Shown here: piece after piece, positions 8,343 through 17,858 of the stretch
How positions within the stretch are numbered: the stretch's first letter is position 1
Layout: every line of letters begins with the position of its first letter
NCBI GenBank assembly: GCA_023231475.1
Contig: JALJEE010002619.1
Span: 1 to 21,971, forward strand
Origin: Seison nebaliae
Taxonomy: Eukaryota > Rotifera > Pararotatoria > Seisonacea > Seisonidae
Length of the DNA stretch: 21,971 bases
Direction of reading: 5' to 3'
Notes under the pieces: generated by a model
Database searches by the model: none
Told to the model about the DNA's origin: nothing
What the model saw: only the letters and a program-made list of their open reading frames with translations
Made by a program: the position numbers and the translations under genes

Positions 8343-10620
8343 ATGACTAACAATTGTAAGAATTGTGAGAGATTGGTAAATGAAATATTAAGAAATGAGA
8401 AAAGTGATGATATCAAAGGAGCATCCTTGAAGGAATTGAAGGAAGTTTGTCGGTTAATTTATTATATAAAACGAATTATGTCGAATATCGAACAGAAAGA
8501 ATGACGAAGCAGTGATTGATGTGTATAATTTGTTGAGGAGATATTTATCAATCAAATGCGATAATTTGAAGGGTGTGGAATTGGTGAAATACTTCTTCCA
8601 ATCGTCTCACATTTTCCGACATTTATTTATCGAGAATGTGAACGAATTCCTTTTGATGATAACTGGATACGACGTGAATAATCCAGGCAATACACCACAA
8701 CAAGACAATGGAGAAGTGAAAGATAAATTTTTGACATTTCTTTACGAAATCGAGAAGATATATGGGAAACTTTATGGATTGAGATTGTATCATATAATCA
8801 ATTTCCTCAATGTACAAACGGAGAATAATGAAATAAAGAAGAGGAAGAAGATGGAAGAGACAACTGTTCTCGATCAATTAATCAATGAGAGAGAAGAGAA
8901 TAGAATTCAAATATTAAAATGTCAATATTCGAAGAAGATTTGTTTATTAGAAAATGAAATATTCTTTTCAATTCAAACCATCAAAAAGTTGTTGGGAAAA
9001 AGAGAAATAAATTTAATTTCATCAAACTCCTCAATTGGAAATGTTCTGGATAATTCTCCTAAATTATCTCAAATTTCCACGGCGATTCCTTCACTCATCC
9101 AACGTATCAACAAAGAGAGTGAAGATCAGATAATGGATATTCTAATGGTGAATGAAAATGAGACCGATCCAGAACTGTTTTTCAATGAATATTCAGATGA
9201 TGAATTCGACGAACAATTCGATGATGATGAGGAGGAGGATGAAGAGAATGATGAAATGGATATATTAGTTGGAGATGAAGAATTTAAAAATTTAAGGAAA
9301 ACTATTCCTGATTTTGAAGATTTGTTCAAAAAGAAACCTATCGAGAATTGCGAGGAAAAAATAGAAGATGATAGAAAAGAAAAAGTTCAGAAAATGATAG
9401 TAAGCGAATTACAAACGATGTTAAGAGTTCACTTAAAGAAAAATGGATTATTGTTGAAAGTTCATATTTTGAGTATTTGAATGAAATACAAATTGTCGTT
9501 TTATTTTTTTTTTCACAGGAAATTCGTCAACAGAAGAATTTAGTGTTTAAAGAAGAATTAGTTCGATCAATTCAGTTGAAGGATTGTCTCCTACAGTTCG
9601 TGAGAAGTGTTCGAGAATCATCGACGGAAATCGATAAAGAGGTGAAAATTCTTTCGATTAAAATTCTTCATTCATCCTCGGCTCAACGAGATGAAGTAAA
9701 AATAGAAGTTATTAATTTAAATTGAAAATATTTCAAGTTTATTCAAAAGAAAGAAATTCCAATAATTTCGTATGGAATCGATCTTGAACATTGGGAAGAT
9801 ACTTCTAAAATTAGAATGGAACCAGCTTTATTATCAGGACCAATCGGCACGTCTATTCACGGTAATTGGACTCGAGAAAGGGATGAATTATTTTGTGATG
9901 AATCGAGTAATAAATTAATAGAAGTTTCCTTCTCATAATTTCAAAGGTCGATAATTTCCTTGTCAGTTGTTGAATGGGAAAATGTCAATGAGATTAATCG
10001 ATTATAAAACCGAATGGAAAAAGATCGAACATCGATGTTATGCTATGCGAAATAATGGATTATTGTGCTTGAGACAAGATCGTGAAAAAGTTGGAATTTT
10101 TATGATTCATTCTAAGTCTAGAGTCTTTTTTTTGTTGTTGTTGTTAAGTGTCCATTTCATGGAATAATTATACCGCGAGATATTCAAGGTCTACCGTTAT
10201 ATGAGGAAGACGTGTCAGATATGGATGTTAGTCAACCGAAGAAATTCAGAGCTGATGGTATCGATTTCCATTCGGAGAAAATGGAACAACTCTATGATTC
10301 GATCCGTTTCCTTTATAAATTTAAAGTTTTGTCACATTTCTTTTGATTTAGCCGATTGGCAAGATGAGGAACATCTGAGAGAGATCTACGAGAATACTGG
10401 AATGGATTTAACTATTCGAACAAAAGTCAAAAGAAAAGAAACAAACTGTCAACCGAACAACAAAAACGATAAATCGATACGGAAGAATAATAAATCTCTC
10501 AAATCCAGATTAACTGATAAACGAACTCTGAATCGAATAGGTAAGAAGATAGACGAAATAGAAGATCGTTTGAGACAGGACAAATTCCGTAATAATTTCC
10601 AATATCATTTGAAAAAATAA
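8343..10620 (+). CDS. UVSSA: UV-stimulated scaffold protein A (transcription-coupled repair)
   Basis: Exons are 8343-8452, 8496-9459, 9519-9707, 9750-9923, 9967-10089, 10149-10305 and 10352-10620, giving 661 residues (human 709). UVSSA binds stalled RNA polymerase II with CSA/CSB and recruits TFIIH in transcription-coupled nucleotide excision repair. The N-terminal VHS-like helical domain starts with LKELKEVCRKNDEAV (human MKELKKICKSSEEQL). An acidic tract at about 270-300, in the zone that would bind TFIIH p62, contains long Asp/Glu runs. The DUF2043 region contains ISYGIDLEHW (human VPYGVDLHYW), a CCCH zinc motif C503, C513, C521, H524 ending in CPFHG, IIIPRDIQGLPL, and DWQDEEHLREIYENTGMDL (human EWQDPELMRDVEAATGQDL). 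The end, RIGKKI...FQYHLKK, matches the human C-terminus. All six introns (42-59 bp) start GTT. A good GTAAGA site at 10541 stays in coding sequence. Confidence 0.95.
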
Positions 10621-10621
10621 A
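10616..10621 (+). promoter_or_regulatory. AATAAA overlapping the UVSSA stop codon
   Basis: The hexamer includes the TAA stop (10618-10620). If used, the 3' UTR would be very short. Another AATAAA at 10843-10848 is the ordinary alternative. Confidence 0.3.
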
Positions 10622-11521
10622 ATTATATTTTCTTCACTTATCCCTCTGTGCTCTTGAAAGTCTTCCTCCTATATTTTCTACGTTTTCTTTCAATTAAAAT
10701 GTTCAAACGAATTTATGATATGTTCATGTTAACTAGAATGTAGATAATAATGATATAGTTGCATAAGAAGATGTAATTGTCTGGAAATTTCTTGAAGGAA
10801 AAATTAGAAATTTTTTCATGTTGATTTGTAGAAAAAAGGTAAAATAAACAGTTATATATTCTCATTCGACGGAATTGTTTATTGTATATAATTGGGTATC
10901 CATTGGATACAGAATGATATATATAAAATTTTATACGTTATACATTTGGAATGAAGTCTCTTTATTTTCTCTTGGAAAATAGTAGTTTCTCTAATTGCTG
11001 TTTTTTTATCTGAGACATTTATCATTAAGCTCATTGGTAAAAGAATCAATTTCATGAAAGTATCATGTGCCATTCTCTCAAACAGCATTAATAAGAAGAT
11101 TACATTGTTTGTTAAGCAGAAAAATAGAAAATTTTTATTTTTCTACTTTTCCCTCTCGAACAATTGACGAGCTGTCACTAGTGGAATGATGAAAGGAATT
11201 AATTTGTGTGAAGAAAGAGAATGAATGATGAATGAAGAATTAATGAAATGGTGAAAAAGAAGATGACGATAAGATGGATAGCGAGCGGATGATTTCAAGT
11301 TATCGCTCCATATGTAAAGTTATGTGATGGAGTGTGATTGATAGAAATGAATGAGAATGATTCGAGTACTTTGTGAAAAGTAAGCTCGATTTTAACATAA
11401 GAATTGTCATACGATATGATGTCATTGGGATGGGAGATAAGATGGATCGACAATTCTAACTAATTATTCTTTCGTCTTTTAATCGACTAATGAGACTGAT
11501 GGACGAGAGTTTAGGAAGAAA

Positions 11522-11544
11522 CTTCTTCTTCTTCTTCTTCTTCT
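11522..11544. repeat. CTT trinucleotide microsatellite
   Basis: About seven to eight uninterrupted CTT units. It makes a poly-Phe run in the chance ORF that spans it. Confidence 0.9.
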
Positions 11545-11697
11545 GGGAAAGTGTTGGAAGAATTATTCTCCCGAAAATGTTAAGTTCGTTTTATTTCTCA
11601 TTTAATTCCGGTTTTAAGAGAAGGAAGAGAGAAAGAGAGAGATACATCTCGAGAAATTCTGTTTTCTTTTCATATTTTCTTTTCATCTTCTGTTTGA

Positions 11698-12063
11698 TTA
11701 TGCACCAAATTCTTTACTCATCTCGAAAATGAAATTTCTCGATGTCTTCCATAGCCATAATGAGAAGAGAATTTTCATGCGAGTTATTGGTCGAATGATT
11801 CGTTCTTTCCAATTCCTTCTAATTCGATTGTCGTCTCTGCTAATTTGCTGAATGGGAAATTCCACACAACAATTCACATTCCTCTTAAATGCATGTAAAT
11901 CAATTAAATATGATAATTCTTTATTTTCCCTTGTTCCCCGATCATTCCTCCTGTCATTTTTATTAGTTCTCGATCTTTCCTTATAAATTCTCATTTCTCT
12001 CTTCAATGTCTCCAACTCTTCCATATTTCTCCTCTTTCTCCTGCTTCTCCTTTTCATGCGCAT
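11698..12063 (-). CDS. possible basic, Arg-rich orphan protein (121 residues)
   Basis: An ORF of 121 codons, beginning MRMKRRSRRKRRNMEELETL, with a charged, helix-prone N-terminal half and a more hydrophobic C-terminal part containing three Trp. I recognise no domain. It lies divergent to ACLY, 182 bp from its ATG, so it could be real and share that promoter. Its Arg content comes partly from AGA/AGG-rich purine sequence, which can make long open frames by chance. Confidence 0.25.
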   Translation of the reverse strand: MRMKRRSRRKRRNMEELETLKREMRIYKERSRTNKNDRRNDRGTRENKELSYLIDLHAFKRNVNCCVEFPIQQISRDDNRIRRNWKERIIRPITRMKILFSLWLWKTSRNFIFEMSKEFGA

Positions 12064-12245
12064 ATCGTCCTCATTCGCTCCATTACCAAATTATTTCTCT
12101 AACGGAAAGATCTAACTGGATTTTGGTGAATGTAAAAAAATAAAACGAATTCACTTTTATTTTTCCATCCTTCCAAACAGACGAAAGAAAACAGAAGAAA
12201 AAAGAAAGTTAATTTTAGGAGAAAACATTTTATCGCATCATCATC

Positions 12246-15200
12246 ATGTCGGCGAAAGCGATTTATGAATATGACGCGAAAGAATTACTAAGAAAAGACG
12301 AAGAACTCGCAAAATATTGTACTGTGTCGAAGGGAGTGATTGTCGATCAGAACACGAAGGATCATGATTGGAAATCGATGGGATTTATGGAGAATTGTCG
12401 ACTCGTCGTCAAACCAGATCAGTTGATAAAACGACGTGGAAAATTGGGATTGATTCGAGTCAATGTAGAAATGGATAAGGTGAAAGAATTTGTAGATGAG
12501 AAAATGAATAAGATGATCAATTTAAATGGATTAGATTCGACTTCATTGCATTGTGGAAGATTAAATCGATTTCTCATCGAACCATTCGTTCAACATGAAC
12601 AAAATGAAGAGATGTATATCTGTATTATGACTGGACGTGAGAATGATGTTATATTATTTCACAATGAAGGTGGAATCGATATTGGAGATGTGGATGGGAA
12701 AGCCAAACGACATTTCATCGATTTAAAAGAAGGAATTTGTATCGAGAATATGGAAAAGGATTTATTCAATCATTTGAAATTGGAAGAGAAAACTTATGAG
12801 AATTTAGTGAAATTCATTGTCTCTTTATATAACGTATTCGTTCGACTTCATTTCACTTATATGGAAATCAATCCATTAGTAGTAAAAGAAGAGATGATTT
12901 ATGTTCTCGATCTCGCTGCTAAATTAGATATGACAGCCGATTATTTATGTCGTACTAAATGGTGGCCGAATAGTCTCGTCGTACCACCACCATTTGGACG
13001 TGATGCATTAAAAGAAGAGTTATATGTAGCTGATCTCGATAGTAAATCGGGAGCATCATTAAAATTGACAATTCTGAATGAGAAAGGACGAATATGGACG
13101 ATGGTGGCTGGTGGCGGTGCTTCCGTCATTTATTCTGATACCATATGTGATTTCGGTTATGCTTCCGAATTGGCAAATTATGGCGAATATTCTGGTGCAC
13201 CAACTGAGCAGCAAACATACGATTATGCACGAACAGTTCTTTCGCTCATGACGAAAGAAGTTCATAACGAAGGGAAAATTTTGATAATTGGTGGAGGTAT
13301 CGCCAATTTTACAAATGTCGCTGCAACATTTAAAGGAATCGTGAGAGCATTAACTGAAACGGCGGAGAAGTTGAATGAACAAAAAATTAAAATTTTTGTT
13401 CGTCGAGGTGGACCGAATTATCAGGAAGGTCTCCGTAATATGAAATCATTAGAGAGTAGTCACGATCTCGATATTCATGTTTATGGACCGGAAACTCATA
13501 TGACAGCTATTTGTGCAATGGCTTTAAAAGGCGATAATGATATGATTACAACAACGACAAGATCATCAAGACATTCGACAGGTGGAGATGATGAAGGAAG
13601 TGAATTGAATATAACAGCCAATTTCTTATTAGCTAATCGTCCAGTAGAAGAACCAGAAAAGATGGCAGAAATTAATGAACCAGCATGTCGATCTCCTTCG
13701 AAATCATTTGTTGGGGAGAATCCTCCCGATACTATTCAACCGGATAAAGAACATTTGTTATTTGATGAACAGACACAATGTGTCATTTGGGGAATGCAAA
13801 CAAAAGCTGTTCAATCGATGTTAGATTTCGATTATGTATGTTCAAGGAAAACTCCATCAGTCGTTGCTATGATATATCCGTTGACAGGAGATCAAAAACT
13901 CAAATTTTATTGGGGACACAAAGAGATTTTGATTCCATGTTATAAATCGATGAAGACTTGTTTCAATACACATACACATGCATCTGTACTTGTTTCTTTC
14001 GCTTCACTTCGTTCCGCTTATGAAAGTACAATGGATGCAATGCAATATTCACAAATAAGATCAATTGCTATTATTGCCGAAGGAATACCAGAAAGATTGA
14101 CACGTCTTCTTATACGCACAGCAACTGAGAAACATGTTGCATTAATTGGACCAGCTACAGTTGGTGGAGTGAAACCAGGTTGCTTCAAAATCGGCAACAC
14201 CGGCGGAATGTTAGACAATATTTTAATGTCAAAATTGTATCGAGCTGGAAGTGTAGCATATGTCTCTCGATCAGGTGGAATGAGTAATGAATTGAATAAT
14301 ATCATTTCTCGAAATTCAAACGGAGTTTATGAAGGAGTTGCAATTGGAGGTGATCGATATCCTGGAACGAATTTTATGTATCATATCAATCGATATAATC
14401 GTAATCCTGATATAAAAATGATTGTTCTTTTGGGTGAAGTTGGTGGTATCGAAGAATACGAAGTAGCCGAATCATTGAAACAGAAAATTATAACAAAACC
14501 GATTGTCGCTTGGTGCATTGGAACATGTTCCGATATGTTTACATCGGAAGTTCAATTCGGTCACGCTGGTGCTTGTGCCAATTCATTGAAGGAAACATCC
14601 AAAGCGAAAAATTCGGCTTTGAGAGATGCTGGTGCTTATGTTCCCACATCGTTCAATGATCTCGATAAAGTGATTCATGAAGTCTATGAAAGTTTAGTTG
14701 AGAAAGGAACGATTATTGTTAAAGCGGAAAATCCACCACCAACCGTTCCCATGGACTATAATTGGGCACGAGAATTAGGTCTTATAAGAAAACCGGCATC
14801 GTTCATGACTTCCATTTGTGATGAGCGAGGACAAGAATTGCTTTATGCAGGAATGCCAATTACCAAAGTCTTCGAAAACGATATGGGAATCGGTGGCGTA
14901 TTAGCACTTTTATGGTTCCAGAGACGGTTTCCACTCTTAATATTTAAATTATTTCATTTATTTATTTTCATAGATTACCTGCTTATGCCTCCAAATTTTT
15001 AGAGATGGTTCTTATGATAACTGCTGATCATGGACCAGCGGTGTCTGGTGCTCATAATACAATTGTTTGTGCACGAGCAGGAAAAGATTTAATTTCCTCT
15101 CTAGTCTCCGGACTATTAACAATTGTTAGATTTATATTATATTGGAAGAAACTTATTATTTTTAGGGTGATCGATTCGGTGGAGCGTTGGATGGAGCAGC

Positions 15201-15753
15201 AAAACAATTTACATATGGATTTGATACAGGAATGTGTCCCATTGAATTCGTCAATTATATGAGAAAAGAAGGCAAATTGATAATGGGAATTGGTCATCGA
15301 GTCAAATCGGTTAACTTTCTTGAAAAAAAAAAGAAAAAATAAAATTAATTCGATTTCATTCAATTCATTTATAAATAGATCAATAATCCTGATATGCGTG
15401 TCACTATTTTGAAGAAGTACATCCAAGAAAACTTCCAATCTACCGATCTCTTAGATTATGCGTTAGAAGTGGAGAAAATTACCACGAAAAAGAAACCAAA
15501 TCTCATTTTGAATGTCGACGGTTTAATCGGAGTAGCAACAGTCGATCTATTGAGAGGCTGTGGATGTTTCACACGAGCGGAAGCGGACGATTTCATCGAA
15601 CAAGGTTCCCTCAACGGTCTCTTTGTTTTGGGACGTAGTTTGGGATTCATTGGCCATTTCTTAGACCAGAAACGTCTCAACCAAGGCTTATATCGACATC
15701 CGTGGGACGATATTAGTTACATAGTTCCTGATTTGGAGAATCAGAAGAATTAA
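12246..15753 (+). CDS. ACLY: ATP-citrate lyase (ATP-citrate synthase), animal single-chain form
   Basis: Exons are 12246-14926, 14974-15124, 15166-15309 and 15379-15753, giving 1116 residues (human 1101). This cytosolic enzyme turns citrate, CoA and ATP into acetyl-CoA and oxaloacetate for lipid and sterol synthesis and protein acetylation. The start MSAKAI equals the human start. In order: an ATP-grasp/succinyl-CoA-synthetase-beta-like part ([30 protein letters not shown]), a citrate-binding part ([28 protein letters not shown]), a variable linker at about 430-500, a CoA-binding/alpha part ([33 protein letters not shown]) with the catalytic phosphohistidine H773 in [11 protein letters not shown] (human H760), and a citrate-synthase-like C-terminus ([42 protein letters not shown]). 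The three introns (47, 41 and 69 bp) all lie in the last quarter and start GTT. Homology fixes their borders exactly. The linker lacks the human RTASF phosphosite sequence. Confidence 0.99.
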
Positions 15754-15889
15754 AAGAAATTTTAAGCTTCATCAACAAAATCTTATTTATTATTTCCCCT
15801 TTCTCCTTTCAGTTTATTTCATTCTCTTTTATGATAGTCGAACTCTAAAAAGAAGAAAATGTGGAAGGAATTCTCTTCGAATAAATATT

Positions 15890-15895
15890 TTTCAT
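15890..15895 (+). promoter_or_regulatory. candidate poly(A) signal of ACLY
   Basis: An AATAAA hexamer 137 bp after the ACLY stop and before the next gene. Confidence 0.45.
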
Positions 15896-15967
15896 TTTTA
15901 CCAAATTTTCTTCTTTTTAATTCTCGAAGTAAATGTCAGACAACATTTTCTATTAACAGATACGCTT

Positions 15968-16538
15968 ATGAAAAGTCGTCGGAAACGTCATCAGATTTCG
16001 ACGGAGAGAAATGATAAAAAAAAATTAAAATTATTTCATTTTCCTGAAAAATTACCAGACGAAATTTCCTTCCAAACTCTCACATTGAATAATATGAATA
16101 ATCAGAAGAACAATAAGAAGAATCATCAGAAGGAAATTGAAGAATCGAATTCAACTCAAAACTTTTTCATAAAAACAAAACAATCAGAAAATCAACCAAA
16201 TAATGAAATTGACGATGATTTAATGGAATTGTCTCCACCATCACATCATCATCATCCCACAGAAACAATAACAACAACAACTTCCATTAACAATTCGAAG
16301 AAGAAGGAAATATCAATTTATCGACATGTTCCATTTCGACGAGAAGAAGAAACGAAGAAAAAGTTTAATTGAGAAAATTTTATGTAGAAAAAGTAGAATG
16401 AAAAAATTTTGTGATATTCTTTGTAGAATGAGAATAAATATGTCGATTCGTTCGGATGAAGGTCAGAATAGTACTTTGAAATATTTGGAGAAGCGACGTG
16501 AGATCTTATCGAGACAAATCCGTTCTAGACGATTATAA
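15968..16538 (+). CDS. orphan basic low-complexity protein, probably two exons
   Basis: The first frame, 15968-16374, encodes a Lys/Asn-rich, low-complexity sequence with a HHHH run and Thr repeats. A second frame in another phase ends at 16538. A GTT intron at 16363-16426 (64 bp, ending TTTGTAG) joins them in phase and gives 168 residues ending KYLEKRREILSRQIRSRRL, a basic helix. I recognise no family. Highly basic composition suggests a nuclear protein, but this is only inference. Support for the splice is the shared GTT rule and frame closure, not homology. An upstream exon is possible. The stop codon sits in TTATAA, shared with the convergent PLXDC-like gene. Confidence 0.5.
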
Positions 16539-17858
16539 GCGAGCATATGGAGTTTCTTTTTTATCTGATATGTTCAATGATTGTTCACGTTCTCTTAACT
16601 AATCATATGAATGTGAATTGGATGAAGAATAAAATTTTAATAAAAATTTAACTTTCATTACCATTTGTGAAACTGGCGATCTGATGGATCGAATTGATTT
16701 CATAACGAAACAAATTCCCACCAACAATAGACCGATGAGAAGTGGAAGAATGATACGGAGGAGAATTCCATGATTTTTTGGTGGATGGTTACATCTTTCC
16801 TCATGTAGGAATTGAGATTCTTGTTCGAATAATGACGATTCGTTGTAGCATAATTTCCGATAATAACACCAATGACAATACATAGAAAGTGATTTACAAT
16901 CTCTTCTCGTTTGTTTAAATGCACAAAAATTTACATTTGGTACAAATCGAATAGATGTTTTTGAATGAATTTCTTCCAAATTCATCTTCAATTCCGAATA
17001 AATATGAATATAAGATTCTATTTGAATAATTTTCAAGAATAAAATTTAGGAAAAGAAAATTTAGAAACTTCCTCTCAAATTCTCGTGATAACCGTCGGAC
17101 AAACCAGCGACAACTTCATGTGAATCTTTTTCGATTTCTTTCACTTCTTTAGGAATCTACAAGAGATTATTTATATAAATTTAAAAGAAATTTCAACTTC
17201 TAAATAATTAAATTGGAGTATTCCTTTTTTCTCATCAATTACTAATTGGAAAGAAAATGATTCATTTGTACTTTCCAGAAGATCATCAGAATATTCGAGA
17301 TTTACACGAGACCAAGTTATACATAAATCATCATTCTGATTTCCTAAAGAAATAATATTCCAATTTTCAAATTCGTAAAACTAACGGAAATAGAAGATAT
17401 TGGATATATCAGTCGCATTGAAATCGAAGTGTGCCTTCAATGGAGCGATATATTGTGTCATTGTCATCTTCTTGTGTAGATGTTCGCCAGTCGATACGAA
17501 TCCACTTGTCGCGACGAAAATAGAAAATATCCAATGAGAATTGAAAACAAATTGGATGTTCTCGAACAACTGAAATGAACTTTCAATTATTTAATATCGA
17601 TTAATTGAGATTAAACTTCTGTCACTTTTTTGTCATTGGAAAGTTTGGAAGTTTGGAAATATTCCGCCTCGTTTGCATGATACCAAACGAAATTATCATC
17701 TTTCACGACTTTGTAATACGTATTCTCTCCGATTAATCTGTTGAGTTTTACGAAGTTTAATGACGACTAACGTACGATAAAATAAATGTAAAAGAAAACT
17801 TTGATTCCAATAAATGTACAAGAAAGATTAATATTATTTTACAAATGTTGTACATCAT
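16533..17858 (-). CDS. plexin-domain-containing protein (PLXDC/TEM7-like receptor)
   Basis: Exons on the minus strand are 17858-17800, 17737-17617, 17569-17386, 17343-17198, 17156-17069, 17017-16653 and 16598-16533, giving 342 residues. PLXDC1/2 (TEM7/TEM7R) are type I surface proteins and proposed PEDF receptors. A signal peptide (MMYNICKIILIFLVHLLES) is followed by ENTYY (human NHTYY) and the hallmark VATSGFVSTGEHLHKKM...MTQYIAPL (human VATGGFIYTGE...TATQYIAPL). Then come LCITWSRVNL (human LVVQWDHVHL), ILQFNYLEIP and VVAGLSDGY (human VKVGLSDAF). A PSI-like Cys cluster follows (C231, C240, C247, C250, C256, C275), then a TM helix at about 284-305 and a short basic tail ending PYARL. It is shorter than human PLXDC2 (about 530) because the Thr-rich stalk is missing. 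All six introns (41-62 bp) begin GTT. If the last intron (16652-16599) is not spliced, the protein ends at a TAG at 16601-16599. Confidence 0.92.

Larger units (their letters stand above)
10621..12245. other. 1.6-kb spacer between UVSSA and ACLY
   Basis: Apart from one weak minus-strand ORF (11698-12063) and a CTT microsatellite I find no gene. I searched both strands for exons bounded by GTT...AG introns without success. It should hold the UVSSA 3' UTR and the ACLY promoter and 5' UTR; ACLY starts after a purine-rich leader. Confidence 0.4.

Noticed and set aside
10879-11088. 69-codon minus-strand ORF after UVSSA
   Set aside because: It shows no domain, no signal, and no splice partner; probably chance in AT-rich sequence.
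11490-11732. 80-codon ORF with a poly-Phe run
   Set aside because: It is produced by the CTT microsatellite and has no other coding character.
15052-15438. 128-codon minus-strand ORF
   Set aside because: It is antisense to conserved ACLY exons 2-4 and their introns, with no features of its own.
15859-16011. 50-codon ORF starting ATGTGGAAGG
   Set aside because: It overlaps the orphan gene's start in another frame, spans the likely ACLY poly(A) signal, and has no usable GTT donor.
16599-16652. PLXDC-like protein ending by reading through the last intron
   Set aside because: This remains possible, but splicing a 54-bp GTT...TAG intron gives a polar tail and a stop like the other genes, so it was preferred.
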